The notes beneath the pieces are model-generated. The model did not search any database, was not told the origin of the DNA, and worked only from the letters and a program-made list of their open reading frames with translations. A stretch of 64,000 bases of DNA from Nocardioides litoris (GTDB lineage Bacteria; Actinomycetota; Actinomycetes; Propionibacteriales; Nocardioidaceae). Positions 51,103 to 60,091 of this stretch are shown piece by piece (position 1 is the stretch's first letter; each line of letters starts with the position of its first letter). Position numbers and translations under genes: made by a program. The DNA is taken from contig NZ_VDMR01000004.1 of the NCBI RefSeq assembly GCF_006346315.1, positions 186,001 through 250,000 of the forward strand, given 5' to 3'.

Positions 51103-52173
51103 GTGGCCACGACCGCCCCGTCGACCCCCGCCGCGGCGCACGGCGCGGGCGACCGTCCGGCCCCGGCCCGCGCCGACCACCGGCGCCTGGCCCTCGCCCT
51201 GGTGCTGGTCGTGCTCGCCCTGGTCGCCGTCACCGTGGCCAGCCTGGCGTGGGGCGCCCGCCAGGTCGACCCCGGCGAGGTCTGGCGGGCGCTGGTCGAC
51301 CCCGTCGCCGGCAACAACGACCACAGCGTCGTGCGCAACGAGCGCGTGCCGCGCACCCTGATCGGCCTCGTCGCCGGCCTCGCGCTCGGCGCCTCGGGCG
51401 CGCTCATGCAGGGCGTGACCCGCAACCCCATCGCCGACCCCGGCCTGCTCGGCGTCAACGCCGGCGCCTCGCTCGCCGTCCTCGTCGCCATCGCTGGCCT
51501 CGGCATCAGCACGACCTCGGGCTACGTCTGGTTCGCCTTCCTCGGCGCCGCCGTCGCCGCCGTCGTGGTGTACGGCGCCGCGCAGGTCGGCTGGGAGGGC
51601 GCGACGCCGGTCAAGCTGGCCCTGGTGGGCGCCGCGTTCACCGCCACGGCCACCTCCGTCACCACCGTCATCTTGCTGACCGACCGGCGCGCGCTCAACG
51701 AGTACCGCTTCTGGCAGGTCGGCTCGCTGAGCAACCGTCCCCTCGACGTGCTGGTCACCCTGCTGCCGTTCGTCGGCGTCGGCCTGCTCCTCGCGCTCGC
51801 CTCGGGACGGGTGCTCAACGCGCTCGCCCTCGGCGACGACGTGGCCCGCGGGCTCGGCCAGGACGTCGCCCGCGGCCGCGCCCTCGTCGTCCTCGCCGTG
51901 GTCCTGCTGTGCGGCTCCGCGGTCTCCCTCGTCGGTCCCATCGCCTTCGTCGGCCTCGTCGTCCCGCACCTCGCGCGGGCCGTGGTCGGCCCCGACTACC
52001 GCGCCATCGTGCTGCTCTCGGCCCTGCTCGGCCCGGTCCTGCTGCTCGTGGCCGACGTGGTCGGCCGGGTCGTCGCCCGCCCCGGTGAGATCGAGGCCGG
52101 GCTGGTCGTCGCCGTCGTCGGCGCTCCCGTGCTCGTCTACCTCGTGCGGCGCTCGCGGACGGTCGCCGCATGA
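51103..52173 (+). CDS. Iron-siderophore ABC importer permease 1 (FecCD family)
   Basis: This 356-residue protein has ten transmembrane helices of the FecCD/BtuC family. Recognisable are RVPRTLIGLVAGLALGASGA, MQGVTRNPIADPGLLGVNAG, the ATPase-contact region around LGDDVARGLGQDVARGR and VGPIAFVGLVVPHLAR. It forms half of the channel with the next gene. GTG at 51103 has GAGGGGAGGT upstream. Likely repressed by the iron box when iron is sufficient. Confidence 0.92.
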   Translation: MATTAPSTPAAAHGAGDRPAPARADHRRLALALVLVVLALVAVTVASLAWGARQVDPGEVWRALVDPVAGNNDHSVVRNERVPRTLIGLVAGLALGASGALMQGVTRNPIADPGLLGVNAGASLAVLVAIAGLGISTTSGYVWFAFLGAAVAAVVVYGAAQVGWEGATPVKLALVGAAFTATATSVTTVILLTDRRALNEYRFWQVGSLSNRPLDVLVTLLPFVGVGLLLALASGRVLNALALGDDVARGLGQDVARGRALVVLAVVLLCGSAVSLVGPIAFVGLVVPHLARAVVGPDYRAIVLLSALLGPVLLLVADVVGRVVARPGEIEAGLVVAVVGAPVLVYLVRRSRTVAA

Positions 52174-53258
52174 CCGCCGTCGACACCGCACCCCCGACCG
52201 CGGCCCCCGACGACGCCGCCGCCCGGCTCGCCGCGGCGCGCTCCGGCCTGCGCGTCGACCGGCGCCGCCGCCGGGTGCGCACCTCGGTCGTCACGTCCGT
52301 CCTCGCCGTCGTGGCCGTGGCCCTGGTGGTCACCGCGCTCATGCTCGGTGACTTCCCGCTGGCCTTCCGCCAGGTCGTCGACGTCCTCACCGGCGGCGGC
52401 GACGACATCGCCCGGCTCGTCGTGGTCGAGTTCCGCGGGCCCCGGCTCGTGCTGGCCGTCCTCGTCGGCGTCGCGCTCGGCGTGTCAGGGGCCCTGTTCC
52501 AGTCCGTGCTGGCCAACCCGCTCGCCAGCCCCGACATCATCGGCGTCTCCCAGGGCGCCAGCGCCGCCGCCGTGGCCGCGCTCCTCCTCGGCGGCCTCAC
52601 GGGCCTGGCCCTCTCGGCCTCGGCGCTCGCGGGGGGCCTCGCCGTCGGCCTCTTCCTGTACGCCGTCGCCTGGCGCGGCGGGCTGGCCGGGCACCGGTTC
52701 GTGCTGTCGGGCATCGGCGTGGCCTACGCCTGCGCCAGCGTCATCGGCTACGTGCTGACCCGCAGCGACGTCCAGGAGGCGCAGGCCGCGCTGCTGTGGA
52801 TGACCGGCAGCGTCGCGCAGGCCGACTGGCCGCTCGTCCGGCTGCTCGGGTCGACCCTGGCCGTCCTGCTGCCCCTCGTCGCGCTCGTGGCCCGCCCCCT
52901 GCAGGTGCTGCTCCTGGGCGACCAGCAGGCGCGGGCCCTGGGCCTGCGGCCCGAGCTGGTGCGCGCCGTCGTCCTCGGCCTCGGCATCGCGTTGGCCTGT
53001 GCGGCCACCGCGGCCGCCGGCCCGGTCGCCTTCGTCGCCTTCACCGCCGCCCCCGTCGCCCGCCGCCTCGTCGGCGACGGCGGCCTGGCGCTGGTGCCCT
53101 CGGCGCTCGTCGGCCTGGTGCTCGTCCTGGGCGCCGACGTCGTCGCCCAGCACGTGCTGCCGGCCGACATGGGCGTGCCCGTCGGGGTCGTCACCGGCGC
53201 CATCGGTGGGCCCTACCTGATCTGGCTGATGGCCACCCTACGCGCCCGCCCCGCCTGA
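52170..53258 (+). CDS. Iron-siderophore ABC importer permease 2 (FecCD family)
   Basis: This 362-residue protein is the partner permease: RGPRLVLAVLVGVALGVSGA, then FQSVLANPLASPDIIGVSQG, the coupling region GDQQARALGLRPELVRA and AGPVAFVAFTAAPVARR. ATG at 52170 overlaps the previous stop (ATGA). Two different permeases point to a heterodimeric channel as in FhuB/FepDG systems. Confidence 0.92.
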   Translation: MTAVDTAPPTAAPDDAAARLAAARSGLRVDRRRRRVRTSVVTSVLAVVAVALVVTALMLGDFPLAFRQVVDVLTGGGDDIARLVVVEFRGPRLVLAVLVGVALGVSGALFQSVLANPLASPDIIGVSQGASAAAVAALLLGGLTGLALSASALAGGLAVGLFLYAVAWRGGLAGHRFVLSGIGVAYACASVIGYVLTRSDVQEAQAALLWMTGSVAQADWPLVRLLGSTLAVLLPLVALVARPLQVLLLGDQQARALGLRPELVRAVVLGLGIALACAATAAAGPVAFVAFTAAPVARRLVGDGGLALVPSALVGLVLVLGADVVAQHVLPADMGVPVGVVTGAIGGPYLIWLMATLRARPA

Positions 53259-53271
53259 GCCCCGTGGACCC

Positions 53272-53324
53272 GTGACCCCCGTGACCCCCGTGACCCCCGT
53301 GACCCCCGTGACCCCGTGACCCCC
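53272..53324 (+). repeat. 9-bp microsatellite (GTGACCCCC)
   Basis: Six copies of GTGACCCCC, one of them 8 bp, stand between the second permease and the ATPase ribosome binding site. They contain no start codon in frame with a good ribosome binding site, but slippage would move potential GTG starts of the ATPase. Confidence 0.85.
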
Positions 53325-53342
53325 GTGAGCCGGAGGACCCGC

Positions 53343-54239
53343 ATGACCCTCACCACCGACAAGACCGCCGACGCCACCACCGAGCACGCCTCCGCGGAGA
53401 CGATCCACGCGCTCGCGGCCGGGCTCGAGGGCGAGCGGCACGAGCCGGTGCGGCTGGCTGCCCACGGCCTGCACCTGGCCTACGACAAGCGCACCGTCGT
53501 GCACGGGGTCGACCTCGAGGTCCCGCCGGGCGCGGTCACGGTCATCGTCGGCGCCAACGGCTGCGGCAAGTCGACCCTGCTGCGCGGGCTGGGCCGCATC
53601 CTCAAGCCCGCCGGCGGCCACGTCGAGCTCGACGGCCGCGACATCGCCCGGCAGCGACCGCGCGACGTGGCCCGGCTGCTGGGCCTGCTGCCCCAGCAGC
53701 CGCTCGCCCCGGAGGGCATCACCGTCGCCGACCTCGTCGCCCGCGGCCGCCACCCGCACCAGGGTGCGTTCCGCCGGCACGGTGCCGGCGACGCCGAGGC
53801 CGTGGCGCAGGCCCTGGCCCTCACCGACACCCACGAGCTGGCCGGGCGCCGGGTCGAGGAGCTCTCGGGCGGCCAGCGCCAGCGCGTCTGGGTCGCGATG
53901 ATGCTGGCCCAGGACCCCCGCATCATGCTGCTCGACGAGCCCACGACCTACCTCGACATCGCCCACCAGGTCGACGTCCTCGACCTGCTCACCGAGCTCA
54001 ACCGCACCCGCGGCACCACCGTCGTGATGGTGCTGCACGAGCTCGCGCTCGCCGCCCGGTACGCCGACCACCTGGTCGTCATGCACGAGGGGCGGCTCTT
54101 CCGGGCCGGCCCGCCCGCCGAGGTCCTCGACGCCGACTGCGTGCGCGAGGCGTTCGGCCTGGAGGCCCGCGTGGTGCCCGACCCGGTGACCGGTTCGCCG
54201 CTCGTCGTGCCCGTCGGGCGCCACCAGCGCCGGGCCTGA
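53343..54239 (+). CDS. Iron-siderophore ABC importer ATPase (FecE/FepC type)
   Basis: This 298-residue ATPase has Walker A GANGCGKST, signature ELSGGQRQRVWVAMMLA, Walker B IMLLDEPTTYLDIAHQ and the switch His in MVLHELALAARYADH. DLVARGRHPHQG is characteristic of FepC/FhuC-type ATPases. About 50 residues precede the ABC fold. ATG at 53343 has GGAGGACC before it. It powers the two upstream permeases. Confidence 0.92.
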   Translation: MTLTTDKTADATTEHASAETIHALAAGLEGERHEPVRLAAHGLHLAYDKRTVVHGVDLEVPPGAVTVIVGANGCGKSTLLRGLGRILKPAGGHVELDGRDIARQRPRDVARLLGLLPQQPLAPEGITVADLVARGRHPHQGAFRRHGAGDAEAVAQALALTDTHELAGRRVEELSGGQRQRVWVAMMLAQDPRIMLLDEPTTYLDIAHQVDVLDLLTELNRTRGTTVVMVLHELALAARYADHLVVMHEGRLFRAGPPAEVLDADCVREAFGLEARVVPDPVTGSPLVVPVGRHQRRA

Positions 54240-54295
54240 TCCCCGGCCCGCGTCGGGCGTGACGCACCCCTCGTCGCCGTACCGCCGGCAATGAG

Positions 54296-54314
54296 TTAGG
54301 TTAGCCTCGCCTAA
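54296..54314 (+). promoter_or_regulatory. DtxR/IdeR-type iron box of the substrate-binding protein
   Basis: TTAGGTTAGCCTCGCCTAA matches 16 of 19 positions of the consensus TTAGGTTAGGCTAACCTAA and is the strongest of the three iron boxes here. It lies 49 bp upstream of the lipoprotein start. Confidence 0.85.
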
Positions 54315-54363
54315 ATCCCACGACCGGCACCGGGCCCGGTCCCGCACACCCCGAGGAGTGGAC

Positions 54364-55413
54364 GTGTCCTCACGTCGTCCCCTGTCCCGTGCCGCCACCG
54401 CGGCCGTCCTCCTGCTCGCCCTGCCGCTCGCCGCCTGCGGCTCGGAGGACGACTCCGCCGCCGAGGGCTCCGGCTCCGGTTCCGGCGGCGGCAGCAGCGA
54501 GTCCGCCGAGGCCTTCGAGCCGGTCACGATTGAGCACGCCTTCGGCGAGACCGAGATCGACGAGCGCCCGCAGCGCGTCGTCACCTGGGGCTGGGGGAGC
54601 ACCGACGCCGCCATCGCCCTCGGTGTCATCCCGGTCGCGGTGCCCAAGAACTCCTACGGCGCCGAGGAGAGCGGCCTCATGCCGTGGCAGGCCGAGGCGC
54701 TCGAGGCCGCCGGCGCCGAGACCCCCACCCTGCTCACCGAGGGCACCGAGCCGCCGTTCGAGGAGATCCTCAAGGCCCAGCCCGACCTGATCCTGGCCAA
54801 CTACTCCGGCATCACCGAGGCCGACTACACCAAGCTGGCCCAGATCGCCGACACCGTCGCCTACCCCGACCAGCCCTGGACGACGCCGTGGCGCGACGTC
54901 ATCACCACGGTCGGCGAGGCCCTCGGCGAGACCGAGCAGGCCGACCAGCTGCTCTCCGACATCGACGAGCAGGTCGCGGCCAAGGCCGAGGAGCACCCCG
55001 AGTTCGCGGGCAAGACGATCGCCGCGGTCGCCAACGACCCGACCGCGTTCTACGTCTACACCCCGGCCGACCCGCGGGTGGAGTACCTGGAGGACCTCGG
55101 CTTCGAGATCGCCCCGAGCGTCGCCGAGCTCGACACCAAGGAGTCGACCTTCTACTACACGCTGAGCCCGGAGGAGGTCGACAAGCTCGACTCCGACATC
55201 CTGCTCTCCTACGTCTCGACCCAGGAGCGGGCCGACGAGATCGCCGCCGACCCGACCTACAACGTGATGCCGCAGTACCAGGCCGACACCGTGGCCAGCG
55301 TCGTCGGCGACAGCTACATCTCCTCCGTGTCGCCGCCGACCGCGCTCTCGCTGACCTGGGGCCTCGACTACTTCGTCGACTCCCTCGTCCCGGCCGCCCA
55401 GGCCGCGAGCTGA
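54364..55413 (+). CDS. Iron-siderophore-binding lipoprotein
   Basis: This 349-residue protein has a signal peptide with lipobox LPLAAC, a Ser/Gly linker and a class III (helical-backbone) periplasmic-binding fold: VTIEHAFGETEIDERPQRVV, then GWGSTDAAIALGVIPVAVPK, PTLLTEGTEPPFEEILKAQP and DLILANYSGIT. It would capture ferric siderophore for the upstream permeases. GTG at 54364 is chosen because GAGGAG lies 5 nt before it; GTG at 54358 overlaps that site. It has its own iron box. Confidence 0.92.
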   Translation: MSSRRPLSRAATAAVLLLALPLAACGSEDDSAAEGSGSGSGGGSSESAEAFEPVTIEHAFGETEIDERPQRVVTWGWGSTDAAIALGVIPVAVPKNSYGAEESGLMPWQAEALEAAGAETPTLLTEGTEPPFEEILKAQPDLILANYSGITEADYTKLAQIADTVAYPDQPWTTPWRDVITTVGEALGETEQADQLLSDIDEQVAAKAEEHPEFAGKTIAAVANDPTAFYVYTPADPRVEYLEDLGFEIAPSVAELDTKESTFYYTLSPEEVDKLDSDILLSYVSTQERADEIAADPTYNVMPQYQADTVASVVGDSYISSVSPPTALSLTWGLDYFVDSLVPAAQAAS

Positions 55414-55434
55414 CCCACCCTCACCCGGTGGCGC

Positions 55435-55476
55435 CGACGCCGGGACCGGGGTGTCGAACCCCTGGTCCCGGCGTCG
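55435..55476. terminator. Strong stem-loop after the siderophore-binding gene
   Basis: CGACGCCGGGACC (55435-55447) pairs perfectly with GGTCCCGGCGTCG (55464-55476), and GGGGT pairs with ACCCC inside, leaving a 5-nt loop and one bulge. It follows the lipoprotein gene and precedes the Ser/Thr kinase. There is no T-run. Confidence 0.7.
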
Positions 55477-55504
55477 GGCGCGTCCGCGCGGGTAGCCTCA
55501 CCGC

Positions 55505-57244
55505 GTGACGACGCAGCCCAGCGGGGAGATCGCCCTGCCCGGAGCCACCCGGCCCGGTCCGACCCGGGTGGGCCCCTACGCGCTGCTGGCCAAGATCGGT
55601 GAGGGCGGCATGGGTGTCGTCCACCTCGCCCGCCCCGACGGCGGTGGCCCGCGGGTCGCGCTGAAGGTCATGCGCCCCCACATCGTCGGCGACGACGAGG
55701 CCCGGCAGCGGCTGGCCCGTGAGGTCTCCTCGCTCCGCCGCATCCGCAGCCGGTGGGTCGCCGAGATCGTCGACGCCGACCCCTGGGCCGAGGTGCCCTA
55801 CGTCGCCACCCGCTACGTCCCCGGCCTCTCGCTGCACGACCACGTGCTGCACGAGGGCCGCATCGAGGGCGACGACCTGACCTGGTTCGCCGCCTGCCTG
55901 GCCGAGGGGCTCGCCTCGGTGCACGCCGCCGGCGTGCTGCACCGCGACGTCAAGCCGTCCAACGTGCTGATGGAGGGCCGCACGCCCATCCTCATCGACT
56001 TCGGCCTGGCCCGCGTCGCCGACGACCCGCGGCTGACCCACACCGGCTGGCTGCTCGGCACCCCGGGCTACCTCGCCCCCGAGATCCTGTACGGCGACGA
56101 CGCGAGCCCCGCCTCCGACCTGCACTCCTGGGCCGCGACGGTCGCCTGTGCCGCCACCGGCCGCGCCCCGTTCGGCCGCGGGCCGGCCATGGCGATCATG
56201 GACCGCGTCCGGCGCGGCGAGCACGACCTCACCGGCCTCGACGGCCCGCTGCGCGACGTCGTCGTCGCCGCGCTCGCCCCCGAGCCCGCCGACCGGCCCG
56301 ACCTCGACCGGCTGCTGGCCTGGCTCCGGCCGCTCGCCGGCGGACTCGCCCCCGCCTCCGTCGCCCCGGCCGTCGCCGTGACCGACCCGACCCTGGCGGT
56401 GCCCGTCGCCGAGGACCCCTTCGACGCGCCGCTGATGCTCGCCGCGCAGGCCCACGACCCCCGGCCGCGGCCCGTCGACGAACCGCTCGTCGACGGCCCG
56501 GCGACCCTCGTGCTGCCGGCCGCGGCCCCCGAGCCGCGCGGGCCGACGGCGCCGCCCGCCGCGCCCACGCTGCGGGCCGCGCCGCCCCCGCCGGCCCCCT
56601 ACCGGGAGCCTGCGCCGGCCCCGTGGGACCCCTGGGCGCAGCCGCCGCTCCACCTCGCTCCGACCCCCGGCCCCGAGCCCGTCGGCGCCGGCGAGCGCGT
56701 GCGCCGGGCGACCACGGTGGTCGCGGGCTGCCTCGGCGTCGGCGCGGCCGTCGCCGCCGTACCCCTCGTGGCGCTGGGCGTCGTCGCGGCCCTGGTCTGG
56801 GTGCTGCGGGCCGGGTCGCTCGCCGCCAGCGTCACCGAGCGCCGCCGCGCGGTGCGGGGCGAGCGCTGGTACGACGCGCCGCTGCGCGTCCTCGGCACGC
56901 CCTGGCACCTGGTCAGCGCCCTGCCCGGCGCGTTGCTGCTGCTCGGCTGGGCGGCCGGCCTGGCCGTCGCGGCCGCGCTGGTCTGCTACGCCCTGACCAC
57001 CTCGGTGGCGGTCGGCCTGGCCGTCTCCGGCACCGTGCTCGCGCTCGGGCTGTGGTGGGGCCCGGGCGGGTCCCGCCTGCGCGGCCCCCTCGACCACCTC
57101 GTGGCCCCGGTCTCGCACCGGGTCGGACCGTGGCTCGCGGTCGGCGTCGTGCTGCTCGTCGCGGCTGGCCTCGGCGCGTCCTGGGCCGAGGCCTCCGGCA
57201 GCGTGTGGGCGCCGCTGTCCGAGCGCCCCTTCGCCGGCCGCTGA
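55505..57244 (+). CDS. Ser/Thr protein kinase with C-terminal membrane domain
   Basis: Residues about 20-280 of this 579-residue protein form a Hanks-type kinase: P-loop KIGEGGMGVVHLA, Lys in VALKVM, catalytic loop VLHRDVKPSNVLM, DFGLA and the GTPGYLAPE segment. About 130 Pro/Ala-rich residues follow, then four or five transmembrane helices (VVAGCLGVGAAVAAVPLVAL onwards). PASTA repeats typical of PknB are absent, so it probably does not sense muropeptides. The target is unknown. GTG at 55505. Confidence 0.9.
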   Translation: MTTQPSGEIALPGATRPGPTRVGPYALLAKIGEGGMGVVHLARPDGGGPRVALKVMRPHIVGDDEARQRLAREVSSLRRIRSRWVAEIVDADPWAEVPYVATRYVPGLSLHDHVLHEGRIEGDDLTWFAACLAEGLASVHAAGVLHRDVKPSNVLMEGRTPILIDFGLARVADDPRLTHTGWLLGTPGYLAPEILYGDDASPASDLHSWAATVACAATGRAPFGRGPAMAIMDRVRRGEHDLTGLDGPLRDVVVAALAPEPADRPDLDRLLAWLRPLAGGLAPASVAPAVAVTDPTLAVPVAEDPFDAPLMLAAQAHDPRPRPVDEPLVDGPATLVLPAAAPEPRGPTAPPAAPTLRAAPPPPAPYREPAPAPWDPWAQPPLHLAPTPGPEPVGAGERVRRATTVVAGCLGVGAAVAAVPLVALGVVAALVWVLRAGSLAASVTERRRAVRGERWYDAPLRVLGTPWHLVSALPGALLLLGWAAGLAVAAALVCYALTTSVAVGLAVSGTVLALGLWWGPGGSRLRGPLDHLVAPVSHRVGPWLAVGVVLLVAAGLGASWAEASGSVWAPLSERPFAGR

Positions 57245-57337
57245 CCCGGCTGCTGCCCCTGCCTCTGCCCCTGGGGGGAGAGCCGGTTCTGCCCGGGGAC
57301 CGATGTGCCGCGGTCGCCGCTCGACCAGCCTGGGGGC

Positions 57338-58267
57338 ATGACGCCAGCCTCCCTGTCCCCGCCCCCGGACGACCTCGTGGTCGACGTCCACGGGCTCCGC
57401 AAGACCTACGGCGACCGCACCGTCGTCGACGACCTCGACCTGCAGGTCCGGGCCGGTGAGGTGGTGGGCCTGATCGGCGCCAACGGCGCCGGCAAGACCA
57501 CCACCGTCGAGTGCCTGCAGGGCCTGCGACGCCCCGACGGCGGCACCGTCCGCGTGCTCGGTCTCGACCCGCACCGCGACACCCAGCGCCTGCGGGCGAT
57601 GGTCGGCAGCCAGCTGCAGGACTCGGCCCTGCCCGACCGGCTCCGGGTCGGCGAGGCCGTGGCCCTCTTCGCCCGCGAGCGGTCCGGGCGCGGCGAGGAG
57701 CTGCTCGAGCGGTTCGGGCTGCAGCACCGGCGCCGCTCGGCCTTCGCCACCCTGAGCGGCGGCGAGCGGCAGCGGCTCTTCCTCGTGCTCGCCCTGCTCG
57801 ACCGTCCGCGCCTCGTCGTCCTCGACGAGCTCACCCAGGGCCTCGACCCCGCCGCCCGACGCGAGGTGTGGGGCGCCGTGGCCCGGCTGCGGGACGAGGG
57901 CACCACCGTGCTGCTGGTGACGCACGAGATCGAGGAGGCCGAGGCGCTGTGCGGCCGCGTCGTCGCCATGCGCGCCGGACGCGTCCTCGACACCGGTACG
58001 CCGGCCGAGCTGGTCGCCCGGCACGCCGGCCAGGTGCGCGTGTCCTTCACCCTGCCCGCCGCGGTCGACGTGGCCGGCCTGGCCGCCCTGCCCGGCGTCA
58101 CCGGCGTCGAGCGCGCCGGCGGCACCGTGACGGTGAGCGGTCGTCGTACGACGGTCGCGCACACGGGCGCCTGGCTCGTCCGGCGCGGCGACGTGCCGAC
58201 CGACCTCGACGTGCAGACCGCCTCGCTCGAGGCAGCGCTGCTGCACCTGCTGGAGGACGCGGCATGA
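57338..58267 (+). CDS. ABC exporter ATP-binding protein
   Basis: This 309-residue ATPase has Walker A GANGAGKTT, signature TLSGGERQRLFLVLALL, Walker B LVVLDELTQGLDP (Asp-Glu kept, the following Pro replaced by Leu) and a C-terminal extension of about 80 residues as in DrrA-type exporters. ATG at 57338 has GGGGG upstream; a GTG at 57305 is in frame. It overlaps the permease gene (ATGA) and heads a four-gene unit with a two-component system. Confidence 0.88.
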   Translation: MTPASLSPPPDDLVVDVHGLRKTYGDRTVVDDLDLQVRAGEVVGLIGANGAGKTTTVECLQGLRRPDGGTVRVLGLDPHRDTQRLRAMVGSQLQDSALPDRLRVGEAVALFARERSGRGEELLERFGLQHRRRSAFATLSGGERQRLFLVLALLDRPRLVVLDELTQGLDPAARREVWGAVARLRDEGTTVLLVTHEIEEAEALCGRVVAMRAGRVLDTGTPAELVARHAGQVRVSFTLPAAVDVAGLAALPGVTGVERAGGTVTVSGRRTTVAHTGAWLVRRGDVPTDLDVQTASLEAALLHLLEDAA

Positions 58268-58992
58268 GCACCAGACGACTGGTCGCGACCGAGCTGCGGC
58301 TCATGCTGCGCGACCCGATGACCCTGACCTTCGTGCTCGTCTTCCCGGTCGTGACGATGCTCATCATCGGCGGCTCCTTCGGGACCTCACCGGACGAGGC
58401 GTTCCCGGTCGACCCGACCCAGTGGTACGTCGCCTCCTACTTCACCGTCGTCATCGGCGCCACCGGCCTGATCATGCTGCCGGTGCACCTCGCGGCCTAC
58501 CGCGAGCGCGGGGTGCTGCGCCGGTTCGCCGCGGCGGGCTTCTCCCGGTGGTCGTTCGCGCTGGCCGAGCTCGTGCTCGGTCTCGCCGCCGTCGCGGTCG
58601 CCGGGGTCGTGCTGCTCGCCGTCGCCGCCCCCGTGTACGGCGTCCCGGTGCCCGACCAGCCGCTGCGGGTCCTCGCCGGGGTGCTGCTCGGGTCGGTCGC
58701 GTTCGTGGGCATCGGCGTGCTGCTCGGCACCGTGCTGCCCTCGGCGCGCAGTGCGCAGGCGCTGGGGATGCTGCTGTTCTTCCCGTCGTTCCTGCTCGGC
58801 GTCGGCGGACCGCCGCCGGCGGTGCTCAGCCCCGCGCTGCGCGACCTGTCCGAGGTGCTGCCGCTCGCGCTGGTCACCGAGGCGGTGCGCGACCCCTGGC
58901 TCGGCCTCGGCAGCGCGACCGGTCCGTTGGTCGTCGTCGGGCTCGGCGCGGTGGTGGCGCTGGCGCTGGCCGCGCGTCGCACCGCCCTGTGA
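58264..58992 (+). CDS. ABC-2 type exporter permease
   Basis: This 242-residue protein has six transmembrane helices: LVATELRLMLRDPMTLTFVL leads into helix 1, LAAYRERGVLRRFAAAGFSR is the conserved cytoplasmic loop and LPLALVTEAVRDPWL closes the last extracellular part. It pairs with the ATPase as a two-component exporter of DrrAB/YbhR-like type. The substrate is not evident. Confidence 0.87.
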   Translation: MSTRRLVATELRLMLRDPMTLTFVLVFPVVTMLIIGGSFGTSPDEAFPVDPTQWYVASYFTVVIGATGLIMLPVHLAAYRERGVLRRFAAAGFSRWSFALAELVLGLAAVAVAGVVLLAVAAPVYGVPVPDQPLRVLAGVLLGSVAFVGIGVLLGTVLPSARSAQALGMLLFFPSFLLGVGGPPPAVLSPALRDLSEVLPLALVTEAVRDPWLGLGSATGPLVVVGLGAVVALALAARRTAL

Positions 58993-59014
58993 CCGCACCT
59001 GTGAGGATGGGCCG

Positions 59015-60091
59015 GTGACCGAGGAGCGCGCGCTGCGGTGGGCCGGGCCGCCCGCGGTCGCGCTCTTCCTCGCCGCAGGCGTCGCGGGCAGCACGCGGCC
59101 GCTGGCCCACGCCGTGGTCGTCGCGCTCGTGGGAGTGGCGGGCGCGGTCGCCGCGGCCACGCTCGCCGTCACCGGCCCGCGGGCCGGGCTCGTGCTCGCG
59201 GTGCCGCTCGTGGCGACGTACGCCGTGTGCGCGGGCTCGTCGTCCAACCTCGGCTGGTTCGGGGTGTGCATCGTCGTGGGCTGGGTCGCCATCGTCGCCC
59301 GGCCGCGCGTCGTGGCCGCGGTCGCGGTGCCGGCCGTGGCGGCGATCGCCGCGCAGTGGCTGGTCGACGCCGACGAGCCCGGGTGGGGCGCGTGGGTGGC
59401 CGGCACGGTGTTCACGGCCGTGGCCTGCTCGATGGCCCACCGCCAGCGCGAGCTGCTCGCCGCGCTGCAGGAGGCCCAGACCGGGCTGGCCGAGCGGGCG
59501 GCGGCCGAGGAGCGCAACCGGATCGCCCACGAGCTGCACGACGTCATCGGCCACGCGCTCACCGTCTCGCTGCTGCACGTCACCAGTGCCCGGCTCGCCC
59601 TCGACGAGGACCCGGCCGAGGCGGCCGCCTCGCTCGAGGAGGCCGAACGGCTCTCGCAGCAGAGCCTGGCCGAGGTGCGCGCGGTCGTCGGACTCATGCG
59701 TGACGCCGGTGCGGTGGCGCCGCTGCCCGGCGCGGGCCAGCTCGACGACCTCGTGGCGTCCTTCGACCGGGCCGGCACCCCGGTCACCTGGTCGGTCGAC
59801 GGCGACCCGGCCTCGCTGACCGCCACCGAGGCGCTCACGGTCTACCGGATCCTCCAGGAGTCGCTCACCAACGCTGCCCGGCACGCCCCTGGCGCGGCCA
59901 CCACCGCCCGCGTCGAGGTCGGCGCCGCCGGCACGACGGTGGTCGTCGACTCCGCCGGCCCTGCGCCCGCCGTGGTGCACGAGGGCGGGGGACTGGTCGG
60001 CATGCGCCAGCGGGCCGCGGCCGTGGGCGGCCGGCTGACTGCAGGGCCGCACGCCGGCGGGTGGCGCGTCGAGGCGGTGCTGCCCTCGTGA
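59015..60091 (+). CDS. NarL-type sensor histidine kinase (HisKA_3)
   Basis: This 358-residue kinase has five or six transmembrane helices in residues 1-135 with almost no extracellular loops, a HisKA_3 motif EERNRIAHELHDVIGHALTV and a short HATPase with N-box YRILQESLTNAARHAPG and GGGLVGMRQRAAAVGGRL. Its sensor type is the intramembrane-sensing form linked to ABC exporters and cell-envelope stress. It lies 22 bp after the permease and overlaps the response regulator (GTGA). Confidence 0.9.
   Translation: MTEERALRWAGPPAVALFLAAGVAGSTRPLAHAVVVALVGVAGAVAAATLAVTGPRAGLVLAVPLVATYAVCAGSSSNLGWFGVCIVVGWVAIVARPRVVAAVAVPAVAAIAAQWLVDADEPGWGAWVAGTVFTAVACSMAHRQRELLAALQEAQTGLAERAAAEERNRIAHELHDVIGHALTVSLLHVTSARLALDEDPAEAAASLEEAERLSQQSLAEVRAVVGLMRDAGAVAPLPGAGQLDDLVASFDRAGTPVTWSVDGDPASLTATEALTVYRILQESLTNAARHAPGAATTARVEVGAAGTTVVVDSAGPAPAVVHEGGGLVGMRQRAAAVGGRLTAGPHAGGWRVEAVLPS

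Noticed and set aside
55421..58246. A 941-codon minus-strand frame opposite the Ser/Thr kinase and ABC ATPase
   Set aside because: Both plus-strand genes have complete catalytic motifs. The opposite frame is compositionally biased and also runs through a terminator stem.
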